A DNA stretch of 64,000 bases from Collimonas rhizosphaerae (GCF_038896935.1 NZ_JBANDC010000004.1:186001-250000); one strand, 5' to 3'. Counted from the first letter of the stretch, positions 37,440-46,409 are shown. Notes: generated by a model from the letters alone, not told the origin. Made by a program: numbers and translations.

Positions 37440-38222
37440 ATGCCGCATTATGACAACCTGCTCTATCGCACGGCCGGCAACATCACCCATATCTCGCTGA
37501 ACCGCCCTGCCGTGCTCAACGCACTCAACCAGGCTACATTGACCGAGCTGCTTGCCGCCTTCGATGCGGCCGCGGCCGACGACGCCGTGCAGGGCGTGAT
37601 CCTGAGCGGCGAAGGCAAGGCCTTCGCGGCCGGCGCCGACATCGGCGAACTGGCCGCGATCGGCGCCGTCGACGCCCAGCGCTTCACGCGCCAGGGCCAG
37701 TATGTGTTCGATCGCATCGAACGCCTCGGCAAGCCGGTCATCGCCGCCGTCAACGGCTACGCCTTCGGCGGCGGCTGCGAGCTGGCCATGGCTTGCACGC
37801 TGCGTATCGCATCGGAGCGGGCCGCATTCGGCCAGCCGGAAGTCAGGCTGGGGGTGCTGCCTGGCTTCGGCGGCACACAGCGCCTGCCGCGCCTGGTCGG
37901 CGCCGGCCGCGCGCTGCAGATCATCCTGACCGCCGCCACCATCGATGCCCAGGAAGCCTGCCGCATCGGCTTGGTCAACGAGGTAGTCGCGGCCGACGGC
38001 CTGGTCGCGCGCGCCGAAGCCATCCTGCGGCAAATTGGCGCCAATGCTCCGCTGGCCGTGCGCCTGGCCACCGAGGCGGTGCTGCGCGGCATGGACACGG
38101 CGCTGACCGACGGCCTGGCGCTCGAAAGCGCGCTATTCGCCGTCTGCGCCGCCTCCGACGACAAGCGCGAAGGCACGGCTGCCTTCCTCGCCAAGCGTCC
38201 GCCGCAATTCACCGGCCGCTGA
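37440..38222 (+). CDS. Enoyl-CoA hydratase/isomerase family protein
   Basis: 260 residues of the crotonase fold. Seen: LNRPAVLNALNQATL, the oxyanion-hole strand GEGKAFAAGADIGELAAI, and the second active-site region NGYAFGGGCELAMACTLRIA with FGQPEVRLGVLPGFGGTQRL, where the two glutamates expected for a hydratase are present (CELAMA, QPEVRL). It hydrates trans-2-enoyl-CoA. Located 62 bp after the dehydrogenase gene. Confidence 0.92.
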   Translation: MPHYDNLLYRTAGNITHISLNRPAVLNALNQATLTELLAAFDAAAADDAVQGVILSGEGKAFAAGADIGELAAIGAVDAQRFTRQGQYVFDRIERLGKPVIAAVNGYAFGGGCELAMACTLRIASERAAFGQPEVRLGVLPGFGGTQRLPRLVGAGRALQIILTAATIDAQEACRIGLVNEVVAADGLVARAEAILRQIGANAPLAVRLATEAVLRGMDTALTDGLALESALFAVCAASDDKREGTAAFLAKRPPQFTGR

Positions 38223-38282
38223 CAGCGCACCGCGTCCTGAACCGGCGGCGCATCCACTCTCCCACTGAAAACGAGGATAACC

Positions 38283-39188
38283 ATGAGTCATCTCCCTCCC
38301 GCCGGCGACGGCCTGCTGTATGTGCTCGACCTGAGCGGCGCCCGCATCCTGTCAGTCAGGCCCGACGGCAGCGACTGCAAGACGCTGGCGCAGAACTGCC
38401 GCCTGCCGGACGGCATTGCCGTCGACACTGCCGCCGGCCACATCTACTGGACGGACATGGGCGTGCCCAACATGGACGACGGCGCCATCGAACGCATCGA
38501 CCTCGACGGCGGCAACCGCTGCACCATCATCCCGCCCGGCGCTACGTTTACGCCCAAACAACTGCAGCTGGACCGGCGCAACCGCAAGCTCTACTGGTGC
38601 GACCGTGAAGGAATGCGCGTCATGCGCGCCAATCTCGACGGCAGCGCCGTCGATACGCTGGTCCAGGCCGGCGAGGGCGCGGCCGACCGTACCGACCAGG
38701 AGCGCTGGTGCGTCGGTATCACAGTGGATGCCGGGCGCGGCCACATCTACTGGACGCAGAAAGGCCCGGACGACGGCGACCGCGGCCGCATCTTCCGCGC
38801 CGGCATCGACCTGCCGCCTGGCGAGCAGCCGGCCGCCCGTAGCGACATCGAACTGCTATACGACGGCCTGCCGGAGCCGATCGACCTCGAACTGGACCTG
38901 CGCCGCCGCCTGCTGTACTGGACCGACCGCGGCAGCCCGCCGCGCGGCAACACGGTCAACTGTGCGCCGATGGACGCCCCGGCGCACGGGCCGCGGCCAA
39001 CACCGAAAATCCTGTTCACCCACCTGATGGAAGGCATAGGCATCGCGCTCGACCTCGACGGCGACCGCATGTTCATGACCGACCTCGGCGGCTCGGTCTA
39101 CTCGGCCCGGCTCGACGGCTCGGATCGCAAGACGCTGCTCTACGCGCAAGGCAACCTGAGCGGGATCGCCTACGCGGAGGTACGCTGA
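38283..39188 (+). CDS. YWTD-type beta-propeller protein of unknown function
   Basis: 301 residues made of about six repeats of the low-density-lipoprotein-receptor class B kind: IAVDTAAGHIYWTDMG, LDRRNRKLYWCDREG, ITVDAGRGHIYWTQKG, LDLRRRLLYWTDRG, ALDLDGDRMFMTDLGG. This builds a six-bladed propeller. There is no signal peptide, so it is predicted cytoplasmic. It lies 60 bp after the enoyl-CoA hydratase in the same direction. Related SMP-30-like propellers are lactonases, but metal-ligand residues were not assigned here, so an enzymatic role is only a possibility. Confidence 0.8.
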   Translation: MSHLPPAGDGLLYVLDLSGARILSVRPDGSDCKTLAQNCRLPDGIAVDTAAGHIYWTDMGVPNMDDGAIERIDLDGGNRCTIIPPGATFTPKQLQLDRRNRKLYWCDREGMRVMRANLDGSAVDTLVQAGEGAADRTDQERWCVGITVDAGRGHIYWTQKGPDDGDRGRIFRAGIDLPPGEQPAARSDIELLYDGLPEPIDLELDLRRRLLYWTDRGSPPRGNTVNCAPMDAPAHGPRPTPKILFTHLMEGIGIALDLDGDRMFMTDLGGSVYSARLDGSDRKTLLYAQGNLSGIAYAEVR

Positions 39189-39248
39189 AGGCACAGGGCG
39201 TTCGCCGACGCAAGAAAATGCAAAGTCCGAAAAAAATCAACCTGCCCC

Positions 39249-39284
39249 GCTGCCGACGTCGCGCATGACGGCGAGGTCGGCAGC
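39249..39284 (+). other. GC-rich hairpin, 9-bp perfect stem
   Basis: GCTGCCGAC and GTCGGCAGC separated by 18 bases, 60 bp after the propeller gene stop. No T-run, so probably part of the transcript end structure together with the following terminator-like hairpin. Confidence 0.5.
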
Positions 39285-39296
39285 GCTCGCCTTGAC

Positions 39297-39332
39297 CGGC
39301 CCGGCCTGAAACCCGGGCCGCGTTCCGTTTTA
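39297..39332 (+). terminator. Probable rho-independent terminator of the dehydrogenase-hydratase-propeller operon
   Basis: CGGCCCGG, an 8-base loop, CCGGGCCG, then CGTTCCGTTTTATT. Strong perfect 8-bp stem; the T-tract begins 7 bases after the stem, so efficiency is uncertain. The 39189-39584 gap otherwise contains only the promoter region of the AraC gene. Confidence 0.6.
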
Positions 39333-39584
39333 TTCACGCTGTCCTCTTTTGTCGCACTAATTGTCCGAAACAGTACTCCCGGTCCGATGCGGCCAGTGCG
39401 AGAATCGGCACAGCAGCAGTTGAATCACCCCTGCCGGTCATCTCACTTCATAGGGATACACCATGCGTCAGTGTCCACGAACGCTATTGCCAACCGCCCG
39501 GCCGTGCCGCGCGGTTGGCGCTGTCAGCCGGCCCGCGACGGTGGCCGTGGCGGCCATCATGACCGACGGCGCGGGAGGTCTGCC

Positions 39585-40439
39585 ATGATGCCGTGCGTGG
39601 CCGAACGCGCTTGCGGACAGCAAGACATCCTCGAAGCACGCTGCAACGACATGCGCATCCGCACCGGCAAGGGCCTGCGCGCCAACGCACGCGAACGGAT
39701 CCAGGACGACCACGAGATCACCGCGCCGGGCATGCACGCGTCAGCCATCCTTACCTACCGCGGCGCCAACGGCGAGCCGCAGCAGATCAAAGTATCGGAC
39801 CGCCACGTTTGCGTCGTCCCGGCCGGGCATACCCTCACCGCCGCATGGACTTCCGACGCCCAGATAACCAGCATCGCCGTCAAGCCGGCCTTCCTGGCCG
39901 CGCTGGCCCAGGCCAACGGCTACCACGACTGCGAAATGACCCCGCAGTACGCCTCGGTAGACCCCTTCATGTGGCACCTGGCGCGCTCGATCGAACAGCA
40001 GATGCAGAGCCGGCGCGAACTGGAGAAATCCTACATCGAGTCGGTTGCCATCGTCATTGGCCAGCACCTGCTGTGCACCTACACCGACACGCCGGCGCCG
40101 TCAGTGATCCTGGGCGGACTGCCGCGCTACAAAATCCGCCGCGCCGTCGACTACATCCGGGCCCACCATCAAGAAGACATCGGCTTCAAGGACATCGCCG
40201 ACCAGCTCGACATGAGCCCGTATCACTTCGCCCGCATGTTCAAGCACTCGACGCAGGAATCGCCGCACCAGTGCATCATGCGCTTCCGCATCGAGTCGGC
40301 CAAAAAGATGTTGATCGAGAGCGACAAGAGCATTGCCGACATCGCCTTCGAAGTCGGCTACAAGAGCCAGAGCTATTTCACGACCCGCTTCGCGCTGCTG
40401 GTGGGCGTCACACCGGCCGCCTTCCGCGGCGCCCGCTAA
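39585..40439 (+). CDS. AraC-family transcriptional regulator
   Basis: 284 residues from the ATG at 39585, preceded by GGAGG. The N-terminal half is a poorly conserved sensing domain; the C-terminal 100 residues hold two helix-turn-helix motifs (FKDIADQLDMSPYHFARMFK and IADIAFEVGYKSQSYFTTRF). Located between the two halves of the CoA-ester gene cluster and pointing the same way, so probably a local regulator of it. The inducer is not known. Confidence 0.88.
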   Translation: MMPCVAERACGQQDILEARCNDMRIRTGKGLRANARERIQDDHEITAPGMHASAILTYRGANGEPQQIKVSDRHVCVVPAGHTLTAAWTSDAQITSIAVKPAFLAALAQANGYHDCEMTPQYASVDPFMWHLARSIEQQMQSRRELEKSYIESVAIVIGQHLLCTYTDTPAPSVILGGLPRYKIRRAVDYIRAHHQEDIGFKDIADQLDMSPYHFARMFKHSTQESPHQCIMRFRIESAKKMLIESDKSIADIAFEVGYKSQSYFTTRFALLVGVTPAAFRGAR

Positions 40440-40665
40440 GCGCCGGCTGCGGCGCAGGCATCCTGGCCAGGCCACTGATCAAGGACCCGAATCCATTTTA
40501 ACAAGCCCGCGCAGCTTGGCGCCGCATGATTGCGACATGCGCGCACAAGAGCAAAAGACAGGCGGTTCGGCATGGGAGAGCATATGCCATCAGGGTTGCT
40601 GCCGCGGCAGTCTCGCCAGGCAATTCTGCTCCCCCACTTGATCGCCGAACCAGAAGAGGAAATCC

Positions 40666-41895
40666 ATGACCGCCACGCCGCAAGCCAGTTTGTTTACCGG
40701 CCTCAAGGTCCTCGACCTGGCCAGTTTTATTGCCGGACCAGCCGCCACCACCATCCTGTCCGACTTCGGCGCGGATGTGATCAAGGTCGAGCCGCCAGGC
40801 CTGGGCGACCCTTACCGCTATTTCTACATGACCCCGCCCAATCCGGCCTGCGAGAGCAACTACGCGTGGCAGCTCACCAACCGCAACAAACGCAGTATTG
40901 CATTAGACCTGAAGTCGCCGGCCGCACGCCGCGTGCTGCGCCGGCTGGTGAAGTGGGCCGATGTGCTGGTGACGAATTTCCCGCCCAAGGTGCGCAAGTC
41001 GCTCGGCCTGACATACGAGGAACTGGCCCCGCACAACGACCGCCTGATCTACGCCGACATCACCGGTTACGGCCTGAACGGCCCCGAAGCGGACAAGCCG
41101 GGTTTTGACGTCACCGCATACTGGGCGCGCACCGGACTGATGGACGTGACCCACGACGCCGACAGTCCGCCGACCCTGCCCATTCCCGGCATCGGTGACC
41201 ACGCGACGGCGGTGACGCTGTACTCGGCGATCGTCACCGGCCTATACCGGCGCACGCTGACCGGCAAGGGCGGTCATGTAACGACGTCGCTGATCGCCGA
41301 GGGTGCATGGGCGGCGGCGGCCTGGATCGAGGGCGCGCTGCACGGCGCCAGGTTCGTCGAGCAGCACGACCGCAAGCGACCGGCTAACGCGCTGCTCAAC
41401 CCCTACCGCAGCTCTGACAACCGCTGGCTGCTGCTGGTGGCCGCGCAGGAAAAGGATTGGCCGGGTTTCGTGCAGGCGCTGAGCCTGCCGCAGCTGTCGG
41501 ACGATCCGCGCTTTGCCACCAAGCAGCTGCGGGTGCAGCACGCCGCCGACCTGGTGGCGCTGCTCGATCCGGTCTTCGCCAGCCAGCCGCTGGCGCACTG
41601 GCGCACCGTGCTCGATCAGGGCCGCGTCATTTTCGGCGTGGTTCAGACCTTCGACGAAATCGTGCGCGATCCGCAGATGATCGCCAATGACATCCTGGTG
41701 CCGATGGCAGGACCCTGCGGCGAAGCCTCGCACACCGTCAACAGTCCGATGCGGCTGGTGGACGTCCCGAAGGTGACGCCGCGCCTGGCGCCGGAATTGG
41801 GCCAGCACAGCATCGAAGTCTTGCAGGAGCTGGCCTTCAGCGCGGCCGAAATCGCCGAGCTGAAATCGTCCGGCGCCGTCGTGGCCAAGTCTTGA
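40666..41895 (+). CDS. CaiB/BaiF-type (family III) CoA transferase
   Basis: 409 residues. Opens with the family III pattern GLKVLDLASFIAGPAATTIL and DFGADVIKVEPPGLGDPYR, followed by NKRSIALDLKSPAARRVL and the catalytic-Asp region GFDVTAYWARTGLMD. Transfers CoA between acids, thereby activating a carboxylate for the downstream oxidation steps. GAGGAA precedes the ATG. The next gene is an acyl-CoA dehydrogenase, so the two probably act in sequence. Confidence 0.92.
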   Translation: MTATPQASLFTGLKVLDLASFIAGPAATTILSDFGADVIKVEPPGLGDPYRYFYMTPPNPACESNYAWQLTNRNKRSIALDLKSPAARRVLRRLVKWADVLVTNFPPKVRKSLGLTYEELAPHNDRLIYADITGYGLNGPEADKPGFDVTAYWARTGLMDVTHDADSPPTLPIPGIGDHATAVTLYSAIVTGLYRRTLTGKGGHVTTSLIAEGAWAAAAWIEGALHGARFVEQHDRKRPANALLNPYRSSDNRWLLLVAAQEKDWPGFVQALSLPQLSDDPRFATKQLRVQHAADLVALLDPVFASQPLAHWRTVLDQGRVIFGVVQTFDEIVRDPQMIANDILVPMAGPCGEASHTVNSPMRLVDVPKVTPRLAPELGQHSIEVLQELAFSAAEIAELKSSGAVVAKS

Positions 41896-41946
41896 CGGCC
41901 TCGCCGCAACCCAGCCCTTCACCATTCCTTTGATACGGATCCCGCC

Positions 41947-43149
41947 ATGGCATCGAACGACCACTCACCCAAATCCCTGCCGCCAGCCAATGGCGATTTT
42001 TATTCGGTCAGCCAGACCCTGAGCGACGACGACAACGCCATCCGACTGAAGGTCCGCGCCTTCATGGAAAACGAAGTACAGCCGATCATCAACGACTACT
42101 GGGCCAGGGATGCATTCCCGTTCGAGCTGCTGCCGAAAATGCAGAAGCTGGGCATCGGCGGCCTGCCTTACCAAGGTTACGGCTGTCCCGGCAAAAGCAT
42201 GATGCTGATGGGCTTCGTCATGATGGAGATGGCGCGCGTCGACGCCTCCATCTCGACCTTCTTCGGCGTGCACACGGGGCTGGCGATGGGATCGATCTTC
42301 CTGTGCGGATCGGAACAACAAAAAGCCAAATGGCTGCCGCCGATGGCCGCGCTCGACAAGATCGGCTCGTTTGGACTGACCGAACCGGAAACCGGCTCCG
42401 GCACCGCCGGCGGCCTGCAAACGACGGCCAAGCGCGATGGCGACAGCTGGATCCTGAACGGCCAGAAAAAATGGATAGGCAACGCAACCTGGGGCCAGTT
42501 GACCATCATCTGGGCCCGCGACGTCGATGACAATCAGGTCAAGGGTTTCATCGTCGAAAACGACACCGCCGGATTTTCGGTGGAAAAGATCGTCACCAAG
42601 ATGGCGCTGCGCGTGGTCCAGAACGGTTTGATCACGCTGCGCGATTGCCGCGTCCCCGACTCCCAGCACCTGCAAGGTGCGAACTCGTTCAAGGATACCG
42701 CCAGTGTGCTGCGCATGAGCCGCGCTGCCGTGGCCTGGGAGTCGGTGGGCTGCGCCACCGGAGCCTACGAGCATGCATTGCGCTACGCCCAGAAGCGCGA
42801 GCAGTTCGGCAAGCCGATCGCGTCGTTCCAGCTGATCCAGGATTTATTGTTCCGCATGCTGGGCAACATCACGTCGACGCAAGCGCTGTGCCTGCGCCTG
42901 TCGCAGCTGCAGGAGCAAGGCATCATGAAGGATGAGCACGCGTCGCTGGCCAAAGGCATCTGCACGGTGCGCATGCGCGAGACGGTCGGCTGGGCACGCG
43001 AATTGCTGGGCGCCAATGGCATCTTGCTCGAACATCATATCGGCCGTTTCGTCGCCGACGCCGAGGCGCTGTATTCCTACGAGGGCACGCGCGAAATGAA
43101 CAGCCTGATCGTAGGCAAGGCCGTCACCGGCTTCAGCGCCTTCGTCTGA
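41947..43149 (+). CDS. Acyl-CoA dehydrogenase, glutaryl-CoA dehydrogenase-like
   Basis: 400 residues of the FAD acyl-CoA dehydrogenase fold. GSFGLTEPETGSGTAGGL is the FAD/substrate signature and SYEGTREMNSLIVGKAVTG near the C-terminus contains the catalytic glutamate in the position used by glutaryl-CoA and short-chain peroxisomal-type enzymes (YEGT). The arginine typical of glutaryl-CoA dehydrogenase was not confirmed, so the name is tentative. Co-directional with the CoA transferase 51 bp upstream. Feeds electrons to ETF. Confidence 0.9.
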   Translation: MASNDHSPKSLPPANGDFYSVSQTLSDDDNAIRLKVRAFMENEVQPIINDYWARDAFPFELLPKMQKLGIGGLPYQGYGCPGKSMMLMGFVMMEMARVDASISTFFGVHTGLAMGSIFLCGSEQQKAKWLPPMAALDKIGSFGLTEPETGSGTAGGLQTTAKRDGDSWILNGQKKWIGNATWGQLTIIWARDVDDNQVKGFIVENDTAGFSVEKIVTKMALRVVQNGLITLRDCRVPDSQHLQGANSFKDTASVLRMSRAAVAWESVGCATGAYEHALRYAQKREQFGKPIASFQLIQDLLFRMLGNITSTQALCLRLSQLQEQGIMKDEHASLAKGICTVRMRETVGWARELLGANGILLEHHIGRFVADAEALYSYEGTREMNSLIVGKAVTGFSAFV

Positions 43150-43307
43150 CCCGGCGCGGAACCGTTGCCGGCGGATCGCGGTTGCCCCGTCTGCCTGCAG
43201 GCGCCGGAGCGTATATGATAGTCGTCAAGAGTCATGATTGAGCTATCCACGAAGCGCGGACAGCGGTTTCGCATTCCGCGGCCGGCACCGGAGACAGGAG
43301 GACAGGC

Positions 43308-44342
43308 GTGGCGGAAGTCAAATACATCGGCTCGACAGAGCGCATCTATCCGGTCTATAAGCTCATTCCGCTGACGGCGCACCTGGCCGCCAACGACATC
43401 ACCGCTGAACAGGCGCTGGCCGGCTCCGGCATTACGACGGCCCACTTGAGCGATCCCTATTTCTTTATTTCGCGGCAACAGGTCACCACCGTGTTCGACA
43501 ATTTCCTGCGCCTGGCGCCGGGCCGGACCAGCCCGCTGGAACTGGGCGCCTCCTTCCACCTGACCGACTACGGCTTTTACGGCTACGCCCTGCTCAGCAG
43601 CGCCACCGTGCGCGACGCCGTCAATTTCGGGCTCGCCTACCGAGAACTGGCCACACCCATCGTCGACCTCGAACTCGATGAATCGGGCGCCGACGCCGTC
43701 TGGATCATCCGCGCCCTGCCGGACTTTACGCTGCATGAAGCGATGGAGCGCTTCGTGCAGGAATACCAGAGCGGCATCCTGCTGTCGCTGCATAAAAGCG
43801 TGTCGGGCAACGCCTTCCGGCTGAGCTCGGCCAGTTTCGCGTTCAGCGCGCCAGCCGGGGCCGCCCATTATCACAGCGTGCTGAACTGTCCTATCGAGTT
43901 CGATGCTGCAAGCACCGAGCTGCGCTTCGACAAGGCCTGGCTGGAGCGGCGTCCGCTGGGCTCCCACACCATCACCTTTCAACTGGTGCAGGATGCCTGC
44001 CACGAGATGCTGGACCGCATCGACGGCGGGCGCGGCGTCGTCGGCGAGATTTACCGGCGCTTGCTGGGCCAGTCGGGCCAATTCGCCTCGCTGGAAGAAA
44101 TGGCAGTCCGGCTCGGCCTGCATTCGCGCACCCTGCGGCGCAAGATCATCAGCGAAGGATCGACGTATCAGAAAATCGTCGATGAGGTGAAGTTCAAGCT
44201 GGCAACGACCTACCTGACGCGCACCGAGATGACCCATGAATCGATCTCGGAGCGGCTAGGCTTCAGCGACGCATCAAGCTTCCGCCGCGCCTTCAAGCGC
44301 TGGGCGCACGTGTCGCCCAATGAATTCAGGAAGCGGCCGTAG
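43308..44342 (+). CDS. AraC-family regulator, OruR/ArgR-type N-terminal domain
   Basis: 344 residues from GTG 43308, preceded by AGGAGG. The N-terminal 200 residues match the arabinose-binding-like domain of the OruR/PchR-type AraC group (FELGASFHLTDYGFYGYALL region). The C-terminus carries the HTH pair (SLEEMAVRLGLHSRTLRRKI and ISERLGFSDASSFRRAFKRW). Last gene of the CoA-ester cluster and of the core genome here; a strong terminator follows. Confidence 0.88.
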   Translation: MAEVKYIGSTERIYPVYKLIPLTAHLAANDITAEQALAGSGITTAHLSDPYFFISRQQVTTVFDNFLRLAPGRTSPLELGASFHLTDYGFYGYALLSSATVRDAVNFGLAYRELATPIVDLELDESGADAVWIIRALPDFTLHEAMERFVQEYQSGILLSLHKSVSGNAFRLSSASFAFSAPAGAAHYHSVLNCPIEFDAASTELRFDKAWLERRPLGSHTITFQLVQDACHEMLDRIDGGRGVVGEIYRRLLGQSGQFASLEEMAVRLGLHSRTLRRKIISEGSTYQKIVDEVKFKLATTYLTRTEMTHESISERLGFSDASSFRRAFKRWAHVSPNEFRKRP

Positions 44343-44379
44343 CGCAGCATCCAACTTTCAATCAATACGTAAACAAAAT

Positions 44380-44413
44380 AAAACCCCAGCCAAATCAATG
44401 GCTGGGGTTTTAT
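44380..44413 (+). terminator. Strong rho-independent terminator at the core/island boundary
   Basis: AAAACCCCAGCC, 8-base loop, GGCTGGGGTTTTATT: a perfect 12-bp stem with A- and T-tracts on both sides, so it can work in both directions. It ends the AraC transcript. Beyond it the sequence becomes clearly AT-richer. Confidence 0.92.
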
Positions 44414-44658
44414 TGTCGACGGAATATCTTCTATTCCACTTCAGAACGGGAATAGGAACCACCGAACCGCAACTAGCCATATAAGTTATTGATTATATTA
44501 TTTTATCTTGATTTTTATAATCGTTTTTGTAAACGAAGTTAGTGTAAACAAAAATCCCTGTCATCCAGCCGAGCCCAAGGCTACATGCCACCTTCGCAGC
44601 CGTTTTTGAATTTGCAGCAAGCAGAACTCGAGCGCCTTATGTTTACACTTGGCTAGCC
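44414..44658. other. AT-rich junction region, no gene
   Basis: No ORF is supported. A GTGTAAAC near 44542 and a GTTTACAC near 44640 form a short separated inverted pair. No tRNA-like or direct-repeat attachment site could be identified by eye. Confidence 0.4.
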
Positions 44659-44886
44659 TTAGCGTACTAGTAATTCCACAAGGTCTATGCCTAGTACCTC
44701 TGCTAATTTTTCCATGCTGTCTATCCGAATGTTACAAGTCCCGTTCTCAATTTGAGAAATATAAGCCTGCGTAAAACCTGATAACTCAGATAGCTTGTCC
44801 TGAGACATACCACGGGTTGCACGCCAATCGCGTAGATTGCGTGCAATTCTCGCCCTGCCCACTGGTAAATTATTTTGGCTGCTCAT
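44659..44886 (-). CDS. Small Xre-family helix-turn-helix regulator
   Basis: 75 residues that are almost only a Cro/C1-type HTH: LRDWRATRGMSQDKLSELSG and FTQAYISQIENGTCNIRIDS. Size and composition match controller proteins of restriction systems and antitoxin-like repressors. A CATAAT -10-like box and a GCGAA-N6-TTCGC inverted pair (44934-44949) lie upstream, between it and the divergent MbcA/ParS-domain gene, so it may control both directions. Confidence 0.88.
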   Translation of the reverse strand: MSSQNNLPVGRARIARNLRDWRATRGMSQDKLSELSGFTQAYISQIENGTCNIRIDSMEKLAEVLGIDLVELLVR

Positions 44887-44989
44887 TGCAGCCGTAGCTT
44901 GGCTTGTACTATTATGCTAGTCTATTAGAGTTAGCGAATATTATTTCGCAATACGGAATGTCTAACTTCCTTATGCATTTAGACGCAAT

Positions 44990-45017
44990 CTCAGGCATGC
45001 CGAGCCCCGTGCCTGAG
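44990..45017. other. Hairpin in the Xre / MbcA-like intergenic region
   Basis: CTCAGGCA, 12-base spacer, TGCCTGAG: perfect 8-bp inverted repeat followed by GGCTGATAGCC, a second small hairpin, and TTT. It may be an operator or an early attenuation structure for the rightward genes. Confidence 0.45.
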
Positions 45018-45091
45018 GGCTGATAGCCTTTAAAGATGCGCGTTTAGACAAAGCTATTCCCCTACAGCCCAGAATTTGTGAAATCAAAATT

Positions 45092-45754
45092 ATGTTTTCA
45101 TCTCAATTTCTCTCTTCCTATTATTTTTTCTCCAGCGCCGTATGGACATTCCGAGATATTGGTCAGGCGGATAGCTCCACATCAGGGAATAAAGCAGTGG
45201 TCGATGCTTTTAAAAAAGCGACATCGAGCATGTCCAAGCAAGACCGAGCCACCTTCATTGAGTACATGCAGTGGCTAAGCGCCGAGCCTGCAAGATTCGA
45301 ACGTGAAAGACGCGAAAGAGATATTGCTGAGTTGGAAGCAGACGACCGGGTCGCGAAAAGCGGCGGACAACTAATTGATAAGGGAAGAATCATTTCAGCT
45401 ATCGACTTCCTTGCGCGCACCGGAATGACCGAAGACGTCTTGGCGCTGAAAGTCAGCGAACGGCGAATTTTCAAAATCCCTGATTGGGTCGACGTAGTGT
45501 GGAGCGAAGAGTATTACCCCGCCTTCTTTGCTGACTCTCAATATGACCTCGGCATGCTCGAAACTATATCTCAGGCCCTACGCGATGCCGATGGAGTTCG
45601 GAAGTATCGATTCTTCACGTCACCTGACCTTGAGCTTGATGGCAAGGCGCCCTTAGATATTTTGGCTGAAGGTAATTTAGAGCGGGTTTTGTTGGCTGCA
45701 AAAGGCTTCCGAAAGCTGACACGTCGAGCATCGAGTATCAATATGGGGAGGTGA
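45092..45754 (+). CDS. Protein with MbcA/ParS/Xre toxin-binding-like C-terminal domain
   Basis: 220 residues. The C-terminal segment FFTSPDLELDGKAPLDILAE followed by GNLERVLLAAKGF matches the DUF2384 (MbcA/ParS/Xre) pattern of antitoxins that bind RES-domain toxins. The N-terminal part has charged helices (RERRERDIAELEADDRVAK) and a region that may be a winged helix (SAIDFLARTGMTEDVLALKVSERRIF split over about 105-130). The first 30 residues are unusually aromatic and the ATG has no ribosome site; GTG at 45197 with CAGGGAA may be the real start. It is followed without gap by a gene that is not a RES toxin. Confidence 0.6.
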   Translation: MFSSQFLSSYYFFSSAVWTFRDIGQADSSTSGNKAVVDAFKKATSSMSKQDRATFIEYMQWLSAEPARFERERRERDIAELEADDRVAKSGGQLIDKGRIISAIDFLARTGMTEDVLALKVSERRIFKIPDWVDVVWSEEYYPAFFADSQYDLGMLETISQALRDADGVRKYRFFTSPDLELDGKAPLDILAEGNLERVLLAAKGFRKLTRRASSINMGR

Positions 45755-45755
45755 G

Positions 45756-46295
45756 ATGGCGAATGAAATTCCATCGCAAACTGACAATTTAGAGGTTAAA
45801 TTTGCGGAGGTCCCTGATGATTTCCCGTATGTCGGAATTACCTCGGCTGTTGGCGGCTTTCAAAATAAGTTGGCGTTAACCGGACGCGACGGAAAATATT
45901 ACACTCTAGGGAATACTCCGCCAGAACGCTATCAGCAATGGCGCACCTGCGAAGGACTTATCCAACAGCTAGTTACTCAGTCCAGGCAAGTGAAAGCCGG
46001 CGGGCATTCACATATCGCGGAGAAAGACTTGCTGCGGGAGCGCTACGAGGTAGCCACCAAAGCTGGATGGGGCCTCAGCATAGAACAAATTAAATATATC
46101 TTTCGACGAGTGGCGGGCGAGCTTGGATTGCCTTCCCCTAAGCTGAACGACAGGCCATGGTATCCGCCCAGTGTTCATGTTGAGGATTCAATTATTGAAG
46201 AATTCAATAAACGGATGGATAGTTCGCCACAAACAAAGTCTGCGCTTCAAAGATTGCTTGAGCAACGAGGCTTTGCGGTCAAAAGGCGCACGTAA
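45756..46295 (+). CDS. Unrecognised protein coupled to the MbcA/ParS-domain gene
   Basis: 179 residues. Starts 1 base after the previous stop with GGGGAGGTGAG in front, so translation is coupled. A segment VGGFQNKLALTGRDGKYYTL recalls the N-terminal region of HipA-type proteins, but no kinase residues follow. No RES-toxin motif, membrane segment or signal peptide. The fixed pairing with a toxin-binding domain suggests a toxin-antitoxin-like or sensor pair; that is inference. Confidence 0.55.
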   Translation: MANEIPSQTDNLEVKFAEVPDDFPYVGITSAVGGFQNKLALTGRDGKYYTLGNTPPERYQQWRTCEGLIQQLVTQSRQVKAGGHSHIAEKDLLRERYEVATKAGWGLSIEQIKYIFRRVAGELGLPSPKLNDRPWYPPSVHVEDSIIEEFNKRMDSSPQTKSALQRLLEQRGFAVKRRT

Positions 46296-46409
46296 AAATC
46301 GTTATTCAGGTCATTAAATCATTTCGTGCTTCGCAAATTCATGCTCCATTGAAGTAGCAGCAAAGCACCAATATAGAGAGAAGCGCTAGGCGGGGATAAA
46401 GGAAATGAT

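Noticed and set aside
45756..46295. RES-domain toxin as partner of the MbcA/ParS-like protein
   Set aside because: The RES arginine and glutamate-bearing strands were looked for and not found.
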